From NCBI GenBank assembly GCA_945877115.1, contig CAMCQR010000010.1:1-43354 (forward strand): DNA of 43,354 nt, read 5' to 3'. Below the pieces are notes generated by a model. The model saw only the letters and a list, made by a program, of their open reading frames with translations. It was not told where the DNA came from and searched no databases. Source of the DNA: Synechococcus sp. UW140. Its GTDB lineage: Bacteria; Cyanobacteriota; Cyanobacteriia; PCC-6307; Cyanobiaceae. Position 1 is the stretch's first letter. Every line of letters starts with the position of its first letter. The position numbers were made by a program, and so were the translations under genes. Shown here one piece after another: positions 29,392-38,461 of this stretch.

Positions 29392-29648
29392 TATGGCAAA
29401 GATGATCACGGCCTATCGACCCATGCTCACCGCCCAGCACGCGACTCCGCCTCCAGGCCATTCTGGAGCGCATCGGCGCCGATCAAGCGGTCTCCCTGCA
29501 GGAGCGGATTGATGGGCAGAAGTTTGCCGATCGGCTCTTGAACAACACGAACCTCAGCTAGGCAGATCCGGATCGGACCTACCGCTGCGGCGACGACGAC
29601 ATCGAAGGTTGGTTTGGCGGGGCGCCGGGTTGGCTGCGTCGTAATTAA
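29392..29648 (+). pseudogene. Decayed small conserved cyanobacterial protein (frameshift plus in-frame TAG)
   Basis: MAKMITAYRPMLTAQ (frame 29392) then, in another frame, RLRLQAILERIGADQAVSLQERIDGQKFADRLLNNTNLS-TAG(29559..29561)-ADPDRTYRCGDDDIEGWFGGAPGWLRRN-TAA. Confidence 0.6.
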
Positions 29649-29709
29649 GGCATTGGACTTGCCGTCCTTGCGATAGCCGGTAGCGTCCGACAAGTCCCGC
29701 CAACTCGTC

Positions 29710-30159
29710 ATGGCTCGCCGCCCCATGGAAGCCACCACGACCCCATCCCTTCAGGGTGACAAACAAGCTTCGGTTCTGCCCGAATGGATGGCCCAGGTGG
29801 CCGATGGCGTCCAGCCGGATCAGGCCCTGGCCTTGATCGGCCTGGGGCTAATGGGACGGTTGGGGACCGAAAACCAAAACCCCTGGATCTGGAATGGCGA
29901 GGAAGACGGGGGCAGCGCCGACCTGACGGCGCTGCGGCAGAGGTTGGAATTGGTGGATCTGGCCCTGCGCACCTCCGCCCCCCTGAGTACGGCGGAAGTC
30001 ACCCAACTGTTGGGGGCCCGACCAGGGGCTGCGGTGGTCGAACGGGGCGGATTGGTGGCCCGTCGTTTAGGCCGCAACGTTTGGAAACTGAGCCGCAGCC
30101 AAGAGTCAAAGGACCAGCCCAGTGGTTCGTTCCAGGAGAGTTGGCGGCGGCGCCTCTGA
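29710..30159 (+). CDS. Hypothetical protein (149 aa)
   Basis: Open frame with typical codon use; no family recognised. Confidence 0.6.
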   Translation: MARRPMEATTTPSLQGDKQASVLPEWMAQVADGVQPDQALALIGLGLMGRLGTENQNPWIWNGEEDGGSADLTALRQRLELVDLALRTSAPLSTAEVTQLLGARPGAAVVERGGLVARRLGRNVWKLSRSQESKDQPSGSFQESWRRRL

Positions 30160-30248
30160 TGGCCCTGGTGTGGGCTGGACCAGCCCGGGCCAGCCTGGGA
30201 AGCAGGCCCAAGCCAGCCGAAGCCGATTACGCCGAAATCCCGCAATCT

Positions 30249-30458
30249 TTAGAGGTTGACGTGGTTGCCATCGCAGAACGGTTTGTTACCTGTTTTGCCG
30301 CAGTTGCATCAGTGGAGAGTTTTGGCGTTTTCTAACTTGAGGATGTAAGGCGTCACCCCCAAGCCCTGGTGGGAGCCGTCACACAACACTCCATTTTTGC
30401 TCTGACCACATTCACGGCGACCGGGTCGGCCAGGGTCGCCCTGCAAACTTGTGTACAT
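30249..30458 (-). pseudogene. Two-domain CDGSH iron-sulfur protein, degraded
   Basis: Minus strand reads ...RRECGQSKNGVLCDGSHQGLGVTPYILKLENAKTLH-TGA-CNCGKTGNKPFCDGNHVNL-TAA; TGA at 30309..30311. Confidence 0.82.
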
Positions 30459-30468
30459 TCACACAAGT
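30447..30468. promoter_or_regulatory. Perfect 8-bp inverted repeat ACTTGTGT-ACATTC-ACACAAGT, operator-like
   Basis: Read directly; overlaps the 5' end of the 98-aa ORF and the CDGSH relic. Confidence 0.7.
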
Positions 30469-30747
30469 GCATCGGGACCCTTGGAAGCCAACGACCCTTC
30501 TGACCCGGGTCCAGAAGGGACCACGGGCCAGGCCCCTGCGGCCTCCGTCGCCCCTGCGGCGGCGACTCGCCGCACCTGCAGCTCCAGCCGTACCGGCAAG
30601 GTGATGCTCTCCTGCTGGATTCCCGAGGCCCAGCGCCAGGAGCTCGATCGCCTCTGGGCCAGCCAGGGTCTGCGGCCCCACGGTCGCACCCAACGAGGCA
30701 TGGAAACAATGATTGCCGCCTACCTCCAGAGCCAACAGGGGCAATGA
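30451..30747 (+). CDS. Small protein with possible ribbon-helix-helix-like C-terminus, translationally coupled to CDF exporter
   Basis: GKVMLSCWIPEAQRQELDRLWASQGLRPHGRTQRGMETMIAAYLQSQ; ATGA overlap with next gene; exact start uncertain. Confidence 0.65.
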   Translation: MYIHTSASGPLEANDPSDPGPEGTTGQAPAASVAPAAATRRTCSSSRTGKVMLSCWIPEAQRQELDRLWASQGLRPHGRTQRGMETMIAAYLQSQQGQ

Positions 30748-31718
30748 CCATGGCCATCCCAGGCCCCGCTGGCAACCACGACCACGATCATCACGAAGGC
30801 CACGACGAAGCCCATGGCGATGGCCATGGCGATGGCCATGGCGATCACCAACACGGCGTTGGAACCAGAAACGCCTCCCGCGCTTTTGGCTGGAGCATCC
30901 TCCTCAACAGCCTGCTCACCGGGGTCCAACTGGCGATCGGCCTGGGCTGCGGCTCCCTGGCCCTGGTGGGCGATGCCCTCCACAACCTGGGGGATGTGGT
31001 GGGCCTGGTGTTGGGGTGGGGAGCGGAGCGGCTGAGCCAGCGCCCGCCCCGGGGTCGCTTCACCTATGGCTTTGGCCGCAGCACCCACATGGCCTCCCTG
31101 CTCAATGGCGTGCTGATTTTCAGCGCCGGCGCGGTGGTTGTGGTGGAAGGCCTGCAGCGGCTCTGGCAGCCGGTACCCCTCCAGAGCGGTCCGGTGGCGG
31201 TGGCGGCCCTGGCCGGCATTGTCGTGAATCTGCTATCGGCGCGGCTTTTTGGCCATGGTCACCACCATGACCTCAACCAAAGGGCCGCCGTGCTGCATCT
31301 ACTCAGCGATGCGGCGGTCTCGGTCGCCGTGCTCACCAGCGCCCTGGTGGTGGGAGCCACAGGCTGGCTCAGGCTGGACGGACTGACGGCCATCGGCGTC
31401 GGCCTCGCCGTGATGGTGAGTGCCTGGGGACTGTTGCGTGAATCCCTGGCCGCCAACCTGGATGCCGTTCCCGCCAGTGTGGATCCGGTGGCCCTGCGGC
31501 AAGCGTTGGCGAGCTTGCCGGGGGTTCTGGAGGTGCGGGACCTGCATGTCTGGGGAGTGAGCAGTTCCCGCACAGCCTTGACCGTGCGCCTGCGGCGTCA
31601 GTCCGAAGCCAGTCCCGCCACCCGTCCCTTCCTGACCCTGGCGCGGCAACGACTGGCCCAATTCGGGATCGCCCACAGCACCCTGGAGGTGGTGGAAGGG
31701 GACCTTGGTTTCGATTAG
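30744..31718 (+). CDS. Cation diffusion facilitator (ZitB/CzcD-like), His-rich N-terminus
   Basis: GWSILLNSLLTGVQLAIGLGCGSLALVGDALHNLGDVVGL, HLLSDAAVSVAVL. Confidence 0.93.
   Translation: MTMAIPGPAGNHDHDHHEGHDEAHGDGHGDGHGDHQHGVGTRNASRAFGWSILLNSLLTGVQLAIGLGCGSLALVGDALHNLGDVVGLVLGWGAERLSQRPPRGRFTYGFGRSTHMASLLNGVLIFSAGAVVVVEGLQRLWQPVPLQSGPVAVAALAGIVVNLLSARLFGHGHHHDLNQRAAVLHLLSDAAVSVAVLTSALVVGATGWLRLDGLTAIGVGLAVMVSAWGLLRESLAANLDAVPASVDPVALRQALASLPGVLEVRDLHVWGVSSSRTALTVRLRRQSEASPATRPFLTLARQRLAQFGIAHSTLEVVEGDLGFD
30813..30845 (+). repeat. 12-bp tandem repeat (ggcgatggccat) encoding HGDG units
   Basis: catggcgatggccatggcgatggccatggcgat, read directly. Confidence 0.9.
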
Positions 31719-32167
31719 GGCGCGTCCGGTTTAGGGCGACCACAGTCTTCCCAGCCCCGCAGCAGGGTCGTCAATTCCTGGCGCAAGGCCTCAAGGCCCG
31801 TCAGGCGCCCCTGGATTTCGTCGCGCTTGTCCTCGATGAGGCGGCGCAGGGAATCACAACTGCAGACGCCCACCCGACGGGCCGCCAGGATCGCCTTGAT
31901 GTCGACCAGGGGAATCTCCAGGGCCTTGAGGGTGCGAATCAGGGACAGTTCCGCGTAGACCCCCTCATCAAACAGGCGATAGCCACCTTGGGTGCGACTG
32001 GTAGGGAGGATCAGCCCTTCGTCGCTGTAGTAGCGAATTGTTTTAACTGGCAAGCCCGAGCCTTCGGCCACCGCGCCGATACGCAACCCAGCTAGAGCTC
32101 GGGAAACCCGGGCTGGCACCGTAGGAGGGACGTCAGTAGGCAGGCCAGGAGGTGCGGCTGGGACCAT
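31715..32167 (-). CDS. MerR family metal-responsive transcriptional regulator
   Basis: LRIGAVAEGSGLPVKTIRYYSDEGLILPTSRTQGGYRLFDEGVYAELSLIRTLKALEIPLVDIKAIL; CSC and DCG cysteines. Confidence 0.9.
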   Translation of the reverse strand: MVPAAPPGLPTDVPPTVPARVSRALAGLRIGAVAEGSGLPVKTIRYYSDEGLILPTSRTQGGYRLFDEGVYAELSLIRTLKALEIPLVDIKAILAARRVGVCSCDSLRRLIEDKRDEIQGRLTGLEALRQELTTLLRGWEDCGRPKPDAP

Positions 32168-32175
32168 GGCGTGAC

Positions 32176-32192
32176 TCTCCAGTGACTGGAGA
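32176..32192. promoter_or_regulatory. MerR-type operator, perfect palindrome TCTCCAGT-G-ACTGGAGA
   Basis: Read directly, 8 bp 5' of merR; matches CTCCAGTnACTGGAG dyads of MerR-family operators. Confidence 0.75.
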
Positions 32193-32199
32193 TTCCAAC

Positions 32200-32514
32200 C
32201 TAGGGCTGGGGGTCGGCGGCCAGTAAGGCCTGAACGCTGGCCACCTTGTCCTCGAGAGTCTGGTCGTGATCGGTGCGGGTGTTGATGTGGACGGAAGTGA
32301 ACAGGCGGGAACAACCCATGGCGTGGAGGGCCTGGTGGCAGGCCTCGATGGCCGCGAACACGGGTCCCCACTCCCCCTCGATGGCCGTGCCATTGGGATG
32401 CAGCCGGATCTTGAGACCGGCGGCGCTCAGAACCCGTTCGCAGGTGGCGATGTAGGGCGCCAGATGCACTCCCACTCCGACGGGCACCACACAGAGATCG
32501 ACGATCACTTTCAT
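32200..32514 (-). CDS. MTH1187 family thiamine-binding protein
   Basis: MKVIVDLCVVPVGVGVHLAPYIATCERVLSAAGLKIRLHPNGTAIEGEWGPVFAAIEACHQALHAMGCSRLFTSVHINTRTD. Confidence 0.85.
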   Translation of the reverse strand: MKVIVDLCVVPVGVGVHLAPYIATCERVLSAAGLKIRLHPNGTAIEGEWGPVFAAIEACHQALHAMGCSRLFTSVHINTRTDHDQTLEDKVASVQALLAADPQP

Positions 32515-32620
32515 CGGCTTGTGGTGGAAGTCCCCCCCATTATTCGCCATCGAATCCGTTCGATGGGAGGGGTGGTGGCACTGAAGGACAGAACCATGCC
32601 CCCCAGGGGCGCTCTTCTCC

Positions 32621-33757
32621 ATGGCCACCCCCAATCGCCGGCGGGCCCCACGCCCCGGTCGCGACCCGCGCCCCAGTCGCGCCGAGGACACCCTTGTCGC
32701 CGCCCTGATCGCCCAGATGGAGGCTGGCACCACCCCCTGGCGGCGCCCCTGGGACCCCCAGGGGGGCGGTCACCACGTCAATCTGCTCACCGGCCGGCCC
32801 TACCGGGGTGCCAACCCGATCCTGCTGAGCCTGGGTCTGCACCGCCGCGGATCATCGCTGCCCTACTGGTGTGGCTTCGTGGAGGCCCAACGGCTGGGCC
32901 TGGCACCGCGGCGCGGCAGTCGGGGGGTGGCCATCCTCAGGCCCCAGGGGCAGGGGCGGCCGGCCGGGGAGTCCGGCGTGCAAGGCGACAGCGGCTCCCT
33001 GGCGCCGGATCAAGGCCCGGCGATCCAGCCGGCTTGCGCGGATGCCAGTGCTAACGCCCTGCAGGCTTACTCCCAGAAGGGAGACTCCAACAAGGGGGTG
33101 GCCCCCAAGGTTGGGGACAGCAGCACCGAAGCCACCAGCCCAGAGATCGGGGCCACGGCCTGGGTGCGTTATCGCCCGGTCACCGTCTTCAATGCCGCTG
33201 ACCTGGAGGGGGACCCGGGGGCCAAGGATCGGTTGTGGCGCTTGATCGACCAGCGCCGCGATCTGGCGTTGCAACAGCAGCGACCCGAGCTCGAACGGCT
33301 GACCGCCGCCGCCGCGATCCTTGGGCATTGGCCCGTGCCCGTTGAACACGGAGGCGACCAGGCCTGTTACCTGCCCCAGAGCGATTGGATCCAGCTGCCC
33401 CACCGCCAAGCCTTCCATTCAGCCGCCGCGCTTTATGCCACCTGGGCCCATGAAGCGCTGCACAGCACCGGCCATCCGACGCGCCTGGGGCGCAACCTGA
33501 CGGGGGCCTTCGGTAGCGACGCCTATGCCCGCGAAGAACTGGTGGCCGAACTGGGGGCGGTGCTGCTGGGCGATCGGTTGGAAATCGGCAGCCCCGTCGA
33601 GAACCACGCCGCCTACCTGCAGCACTGGATCACCTTGCTGAAAACGACGCCGGCCTTGCTGATGCGGCTCCTGGGTGAGGCCCGCCAGGCGGCGGATCTG
33701 ATCTACCCGGAGCAGCCTCTCCCCTTGACTCTCCTGGAAGGGGAGACGTCAAGCTGA
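32621..33757 (+). CDS. ArdC-like antirestriction / ssDNA-binding protein with zincin metallopeptidase domain
   Basis: LIAQMEAGTTPWRRPWDPQGGGHHVNLLTGRPYRGANPILLSL; WAHEALHSTGHPTRLGR; REELVAELGAVLLG. Confidence 0.88.
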   Translation: MATPNRRRAPRPGRDPRPSRAEDTLVAALIAQMEAGTTPWRRPWDPQGGGHHVNLLTGRPYRGANPILLSLGLHRRGSSLPYWCGFVEAQRLGLAPRRGSRGVAILRPQGQGRPAGESGVQGDSGSLAPDQGPAIQPACADASANALQAYSQKGDSNKGVAPKVGDSSTEATSPEIGATAWVRYRPVTVFNAADLEGDPGAKDRLWRLIDQRRDLALQQQRPELERLTAAAAILGHWPVPVEHGGDQACYLPQSDWIQLPHRQAFHSAAALYATWAHEALHSTGHPTRLGRNLTGAFGSDAYAREELVAELGAVLLGDRLEIGSPVENHAAYLQHWITLLKTTPALLMRLLGEARQAADLIYPEQPLPLTLLEGETSS

Positions 33758-34381
33758 ACCCAAAAGCAACGACATCGGCATGGCATCGGTGCCCATAACC
33801 ATGAGGTGGCTCCTGTGGGCCGCAGCTACGACCTGCGCTGGATTGACGCCATGGTCCAACATCACACCGGCGCCCTGCGCATGGGCGCGTACGTCTTTGA
33901 GATCGGCGTGCCCGGAGTGGGGGCCCTGGCCAAGGAGATCTGGCGGGATCAGGCCCAGGAAATCAAGGCCATGGGGCAATGGCGAAAGGCCTGGTATCCC
34001 GAGGCACCGGTGTATCCGGTGGCCCTGGCGCCGGGGGGCGACCCGGACGCAATGGGCGGGCTCATCCGCATGACTGACGCCCAAATCGCGGCGATGCGCA
34101 TGCTGGAAAGAACCCCGAACCGGGACAATCGAGTTACCTGGTTTCTAGAAGGCATGCTGCAACATCACGGCGGCGCGCTGTTGATGGCCCAGGATGCTCT
34201 TGCCAAGAGCCGCAACCCGGACATCCGCAGGCTGGCCGCCGCCATCATCGTGGCCTAAAGGCGCGAAATCATCCAGCTCAGGCGCATGCTCAACCACGAT
34301 GGATTGACCAAACCGGAGGACTACCGCTACGACGCTCTGTTCTCTCCGAATTGGGTCCTGATTTCAAGCATTGTTGCTTAA
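33758..34381 (+). pseudogene. DUF305 family protein, truncated at both ends (no signal peptide; in-frame TAA)
   Basis: YDLRWIDAMVQHHTGALRMG...FLEGMLQHHGGALLMAQDALAKSRNPDIRRLAAAIIVA-TAA(34256..34258)-RREIIQLRRMLNHDGLTKPEDYRYDALF. Confidence 0.8.
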
Positions 34382-34460
34382 ATCCCATCCCATGGCCGCA
34401 GCTTGCTCCACCCTTGTGGCATGCCCCCGAGGGTAAGGCCCCCCCGCGGCGGTAAGGCCC

Positions 34461-36095
34461 TCAGCGATGACCCAGGCGGCGCCGCAGACGCCGGCTCCAG
34501 CCCAGGGCGGCCGCCACGCCAGTCAGGGGTAGGGGGCCTGGAACCGGGGTGTATTGCAGGGCACCGATGTCGCGCAGACCATTGCGGGTGCGGGGATTAC
34601 CCAGCACGTCAACGCTGATCACGCTGCCATCGATCGGACTGAGCAGTTGGTTGACGCCATCGGCATTGGCGATCTGGTTGATCAGGGGGCCGGTGGGGTT
34701 GGGGTAGGCGCCGTTGGGGAGGGGGAGATAGGCTGTGGTGCCGCCACCGAAGTCCTCAACCACCAAAGGCAAGCCGGCAGTGAGCAAGGCCGGATTGCCA
34801 AGAAGGGTCTGAAGCGCCGCCGCGTTCTGGTTAAGGGTGGGTTGGATCCAGACCGAATCCAGGCCGACGATGTTGCCGCCGGAGGCGTAGCCGAGAGCTG
34901 CTTCTGAATAGGAGTCCACGCCCGCAGGAATCTGGTCCGTGTTCAAAAGTGAGACAAGACTCTGCTTGAGTGTGATCGTGCCGCCGTTAAAAGCTGTGAG
35001 CGGCTTACCAGCGCAATCGTAGGGATTGTTGCTGCAATAGGTGGAGCTGTGGTCAGTGTTGTTAAGAGCGTCCTGGAGAATCGAGGAGGCGGTGATGTTG
35101 AGTTCACCGCCCGCGAACGCCTGCAGCCGTTGAATATCTGAGTTTTGAGGACTGTAAACATAAACTAGGCTGTTGACCAGATTCATCACTCCAGCCTTGG
35201 TGCCATCGGCGATGGAGAGTCCACCGGATTGGGTGATGATCGAGGACATCACATTGGCCACACCACCACTCCAATTCACCGCCCCGGCGGCACTGGCCGC
35301 ACGGTTGATGGTGCTGCCCACCATGTTCAAATTGGCATTACTGCCAGCAATGGCCCCACTCCAGGCCGCTCCGATGGAATCGAGCTCAGGGTTGATGCGA
35401 TCCAGCACCACATTGGTGAGATTGAGCACCGAGTTATCAAGGGCCTCAAACACCGAGCGACCCATGGAGCCATAGCTCACCGTATTGCGTGCCGATGCCC
35501 CCGTGAGGGTGGCCTTGGCGCCATTGCCGAGCTGGAGATAGCCATTAAGGCCATCGATGCCGAGCTGGTCGATGCTGACGTCAACGCCCCCGGCCACCTT
35601 GGCAAAAGAAAAGGCCTGCTGGATCAAAATATCTGTACCCAACGGCGAACCCTTATAGTCATCCACGTTGAATTTGTCGTAAACGGTTCCAGAAGCATCA
35701 TTGGGAATAAATTTGGGATCACCCACCAATTTGGCCCCATGTCCCTGGATGGCCAGGTTGTCGCTGATGGTGGTCAGCCAGTCGCTTGTCTGGGGGGTGG
35801 CCGCATCGACATCAATGGCCAGCCCGGCAGTGATGTCAATGACATCGAGACCGGGATTGGTATTGGCCTGATCCAAGGCCCAGGCGAAGCTATTGACATC
35901 CGTAATTGAGCCCCAGCTGGACTGGGTCACTTGATAGGTGCCAGCCCGTGCCGCTGCCGACCCCCCTAGACCTGCGCTTCCAGCTAGGACAAGAAAAAGC
36001 CAGGAGAGGGAATCTTGACGCAGCAAAGCCATCGTAAATTGAAAAATTAGCAGCACCGTCCATATTAGCAGATACCCCGAAGGAGCGACTAGCAC
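34461..36095 (-). CDS. Secreted repeat-type (beta-helix-like) protein with C-terminal PLPL anchor-like tail
   Basis: N-terminal hydrophobic signal; Asn/Gly/Ser-rich body; C-terminus VPGPLPLTGVAAALGWSRRLRRRLGHR. Confidence 0.75.
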   Translation of the reverse strand: MLVAPSGYLLIWTVLLIFQFTMALLRQDSLSWLFLVLAGSAGLGGSAAARAGTYQVTQSSWGSITDVNSFAWALDQANTNPGLDVIDITAGLAIDVDAATPQTSDWLTTISDNLAIQGHGAKLVGDPKFIPNDASGTVYDKFNVDDYKGSPLGTDILIQQAFSFAKVAGGVDVSIDQLGIDGLNGYLQLGNGAKATLTGASARNTVSYGSMGRSVFEALDNSVLNLTNVVLDRINPELDSIGAAWSGAIAGSNANLNMVGSTINRAASAAGAVNWSGGVANVMSSIITQSGGLSIADGTKAGVMNLVNSLVYVYSPQNSDIQRLQAFAGGELNITASSILQDALNNTDHSSTYCSNNPYDCAGKPLTAFNGGTITLKQSLVSLLNTDQIPAGVDSYSEAALGYASGGNIVGLDSVWIQPTLNQNAAALQTLLGNPALLTAGLPLVVEDFGGGTTAYLPLPNGAYPNPTGPLINQIANADGVNQLLSPIDGSVISVDVLGNPRTRNGLRDIGALQYTPVPGPLPLTGVAAALGWSRRLRRRLGHR

Positions 36096-36128
36096 AGATG
36101 GTAGGGTGAGTTAAATCCAGAGTGAAAA

Positions 36129-36779
36129 ATGCATATCTATTACAACTTTGCTACAAAAAACCGCCCCCAAAAAATGGCCGAAGCGATAGACACAATCGTC
36201 GATTTATCCGAGTTCGACAGTTATACCATAGGCCTAACCATTGACGACGATGATTCCACTACACTGAACTCCCATCAGTTATCGGATGCTCTGGAATCAA
36301 GCCAGATCAAGGTGAACCCTGGCCAATCCACTTCCAAGGTCCATGCAATCAACAGAGGGATGGCTGGCTGGAACGGCGATGTTGTGGTGAACATGTCGGA
36401 TGATATGCGATTTATTAAACAAGGATTTGACGGGGATATCGCGCGTGCTTTTCAAGGAGATATGGATCAATTTATCCATTTTCCTGATGGGCATGTCAAC
36501 AAAGCTTTGCCAACCATGTCGATCATGGGTCGCAGCTACTATGAACGATTTAACTATATTTATCACCCAGATTATCAATCCCTATGGTGCGACAACGAAG
36601 CCATGGATGGGGCCCAACAATTGGGACGCTATAAATACGTCGACCTGCAAATCTTCAACCACCAACACCCTGCCTGGACCGGCGATAAGGCCGATACCTT
36701 GTTGATGCACACCGAATCGTTTTTTGAAGCCGATCAGCAAACCTACCGAAGACGTTCGCAATCAGGTTTCCCGCTTTAG
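36129..36779 (+). CDS. Putative glycosyltransferase-like protein
   Basis: MHIYYNFATKNRPQKMAEAIDTIVDLSEFDSYTIGLTIDDDDST...NRGMAGWNGDVVVNMSDDMRFIKQGFD (GT2-like layout). Confidence 0.6.
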   Translation: MHIYYNFATKNRPQKMAEAIDTIVDLSEFDSYTIGLTIDDDDSTTLNSHQLSDALESSQIKVNPGQSTSKVHAINRGMAGWNGDVVVNMSDDMRFIKQGFDGDIARAFQGDMDQFIHFPDGHVNKALPTMSIMGRSYYERFNYIYHPDYQSLWCDNEAMDGAQQLGRYKYVDLQIFNHQHPAWTGDKADTLLMHTESFFEADQQTYRRRSQSGFPL

Positions 36780-36797
36780 TCGCCCCATCGGGCTGCC

Positions 36798-37400
36798 TCA
36801 AGCGGCCGTGGAGGATGACTCGGGGCTGGCCATCCGGGCTCCGGGTGACGTGAGCAGGTTCACAGCGGCAAGGGCCAGGCCACTGGCAAACAGGGTGCCG
36901 AGGGCCCAGATGCTGTCCGAGGGCCAATGGGCAATCAAAAGGCCGCCCAGCAAGGTGGTGACCAGGCCATCGACCAGTACCAGGGTGCGGGCCGGGATGG
37001 CGGAGGAAGCGGCAACGGCCAGCTCCATCACGCCCTGGAAAGCCAACATGGCCCCCACGAATAGGGTGAGGCTCACGGTGCTGGTGATCGGCGAGACCAG
37101 GCACCAAAGCCCCCCGGCCACGTATAGGAACCCCGAAAGAGCCCGAAACAACTTGGCTTTGAAATCTTCAGCGCCGGTGAGACGCAGCAGTTGGGATAAT
37201 CCCGCCACCACCGAAGCACTGCCCAACATCAGGGTCAAAAAGGTGGCCGAGGCAAACGGCAACACCAGGGCCAGGGCCGCTCCGGCCAGTAACAGGGCCG
37301 CGGTGATCCAGCGCAGGATGGGGGTGGCCGGTGCAGTCACGGGATCGGGCAGAGGGGGCAATGGCGTCAACTTAGGTGGCCTGGACAGGCATCCAGCCAC
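36798..37400 (-). CDS. HdeD family (DUF308) membrane protein
   Basis: Six hydrophobic segments; LFRALSGFLYVAGGLWCLVSPITSTVSLTLFVGAMLAFQGVMELA. Confidence 0.85.
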   Translation of the reverse strand: MAGCLSRPPKLTPLPPLPDPVTAPATPILRWITAALLLAGAALALVLPFASATFLTLMLGSASVVAGLSQLLRLTGAEDFKAKLFRALSGFLYVAGGLWCLVSPITSTVSLTLFVGAMLAFQGVMELAVAASSAIPARTLVLVDGLVTTLLGGLLIAHWPSDSIWALGTLFASGLALAAVNLLTSPGARMASPESSSTAA

Positions 37401-37459
37401 GGAAGCCTAGGAGAATTCAGTAAGGATGCCTTTTGGGCCCGCTGGACCGGCCCGCGCAG

Positions 37460-37891
37460 TCAACCCTGGCTCGCCAACAATCCCCGCAGGCCCTCGCTAT
37501 AGAGGATTGCCGTGCACAACACTGCGCCGGCCCAGCAGAGACTGCGCAACGGCGGCAGGTTGGCGATGTAGGCCCCTAGATAGCCGAGACGCAGCAAGGG
37601 GTGCAGCCAGGCGGCGGCCACCGCCAGGGCCGCGGTGGGCGAGCCGGAGGCGGCGCCAATCAGGGCCAACAAGCAAGCGGGAGCATGCAGGCCAAAGGCC
37701 TCAAAACTGTTCTGGTGGGCCCAGTTGGCCCGTTTGCCCCAGGCGGGCAGCCGCTCGAACATGGCTCGGGGCGCCGCCAGGTCGGCCGGCACGAAATCGG
37801 CCTGGGAGCGGGCGGCCCCCAGGGGAATCAGGCTGGCAAACACCACCCCGGCCGAAAGCACCAGGGACCAGGCGAAGGCGGGATTAGGCAT
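37460..37891 (-). CDS. MAPEG family membrane protein
   Basis: [23 protein letters not shown] ... [28 protein letters not shown]. Confidence 0.85.
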   Translation of the reverse strand: MPNPAFAWSLVLSAGVVFASLIPLGAARSQADFVPADLAAPRAMFERLPAWGKRANWAHQNSFEAFGLHAPACLLALIGAASGSPTAALAVAAAWLHPLLRLGYLGAYIANLPPLRSLCWAGAVLCTAILYSEGLRGLLASQG

Positions 37892-37969
37892 GGGGATGGC
37901 GCTGCGGCAGCGGAAAGGGCAGACCCCTTTTCTAGGCTGTGGCAAAGCCGCACCGAGGGATCAAGGGCC

Positions 37970-38461
37970 ATGGCTGACAGCTTCAGTTTTGACGTGGTGT
38001 CCGATTTCGACCGCCAGGAGCTGGTCAATGCCCTCGACCAGGTGCGGCGGGAGTTGGTGCAGCGCTACGACCTCAAGGACAGCAACACTGAAGTCGACCT
38101 GCAGGAGGAGGCCATCACCATCACCACCGCCAGCGACATGACCCTTGAGGCGGTACTGGATGTGCTGCGGCAGAAGGCCACCAAGCGCAACTTGTCGCTG
38201 AAGATCTTTGATGTTCAGCCCAGTGAGCCGGTGGGGGGCAACCGGGTGCAGCAGGTGGTGAAACTGCGCAAGGGCCTGAGCCAGGAGCTGGCCAAAAAAC
38301 TATCCAAACAGGTGCGGGACAACATCAAAAAAGTGACCGTGGCTATCCAGGGCGACAGCCTGCGGGTCACCGGCAAAAACAAGGACGACCTGCAACAGGT
38401 GATCCAGTTGCTGAAGGCCGAAGACCTGGAGGTGCCATTGCAGTTTGAGAATTACCGTTGA
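37970..38461 (+). CDS. YajQ family nucleotide-binding protein
   Basis: [44 protein letters not shown]...[31 protein letters not shown]. Confidence 0.95.
   Translation: MADSFSFDVVSDFDRQELVNALDQVRRELVQRYDLKDSNTEVDLQEEAITITTASDMTLEAVLDVLRQKATKRNLSLKIFDVQPSEPVGGNRVQQVVKLRKGLSQELAKKLSKQVRDNIKKVTVAIQGDSLRVTGKNKDDLQQVIQLLKAEDLEVPLQFENYR

Noticed and set aside
30309-30311. TGA in the CDGSH gene as selenocysteine or programmed readthrough
   Set aside because: No SECIS-like or readthrough context evident, and the first domain also lost a ligand Cys, favouring a pseudogene
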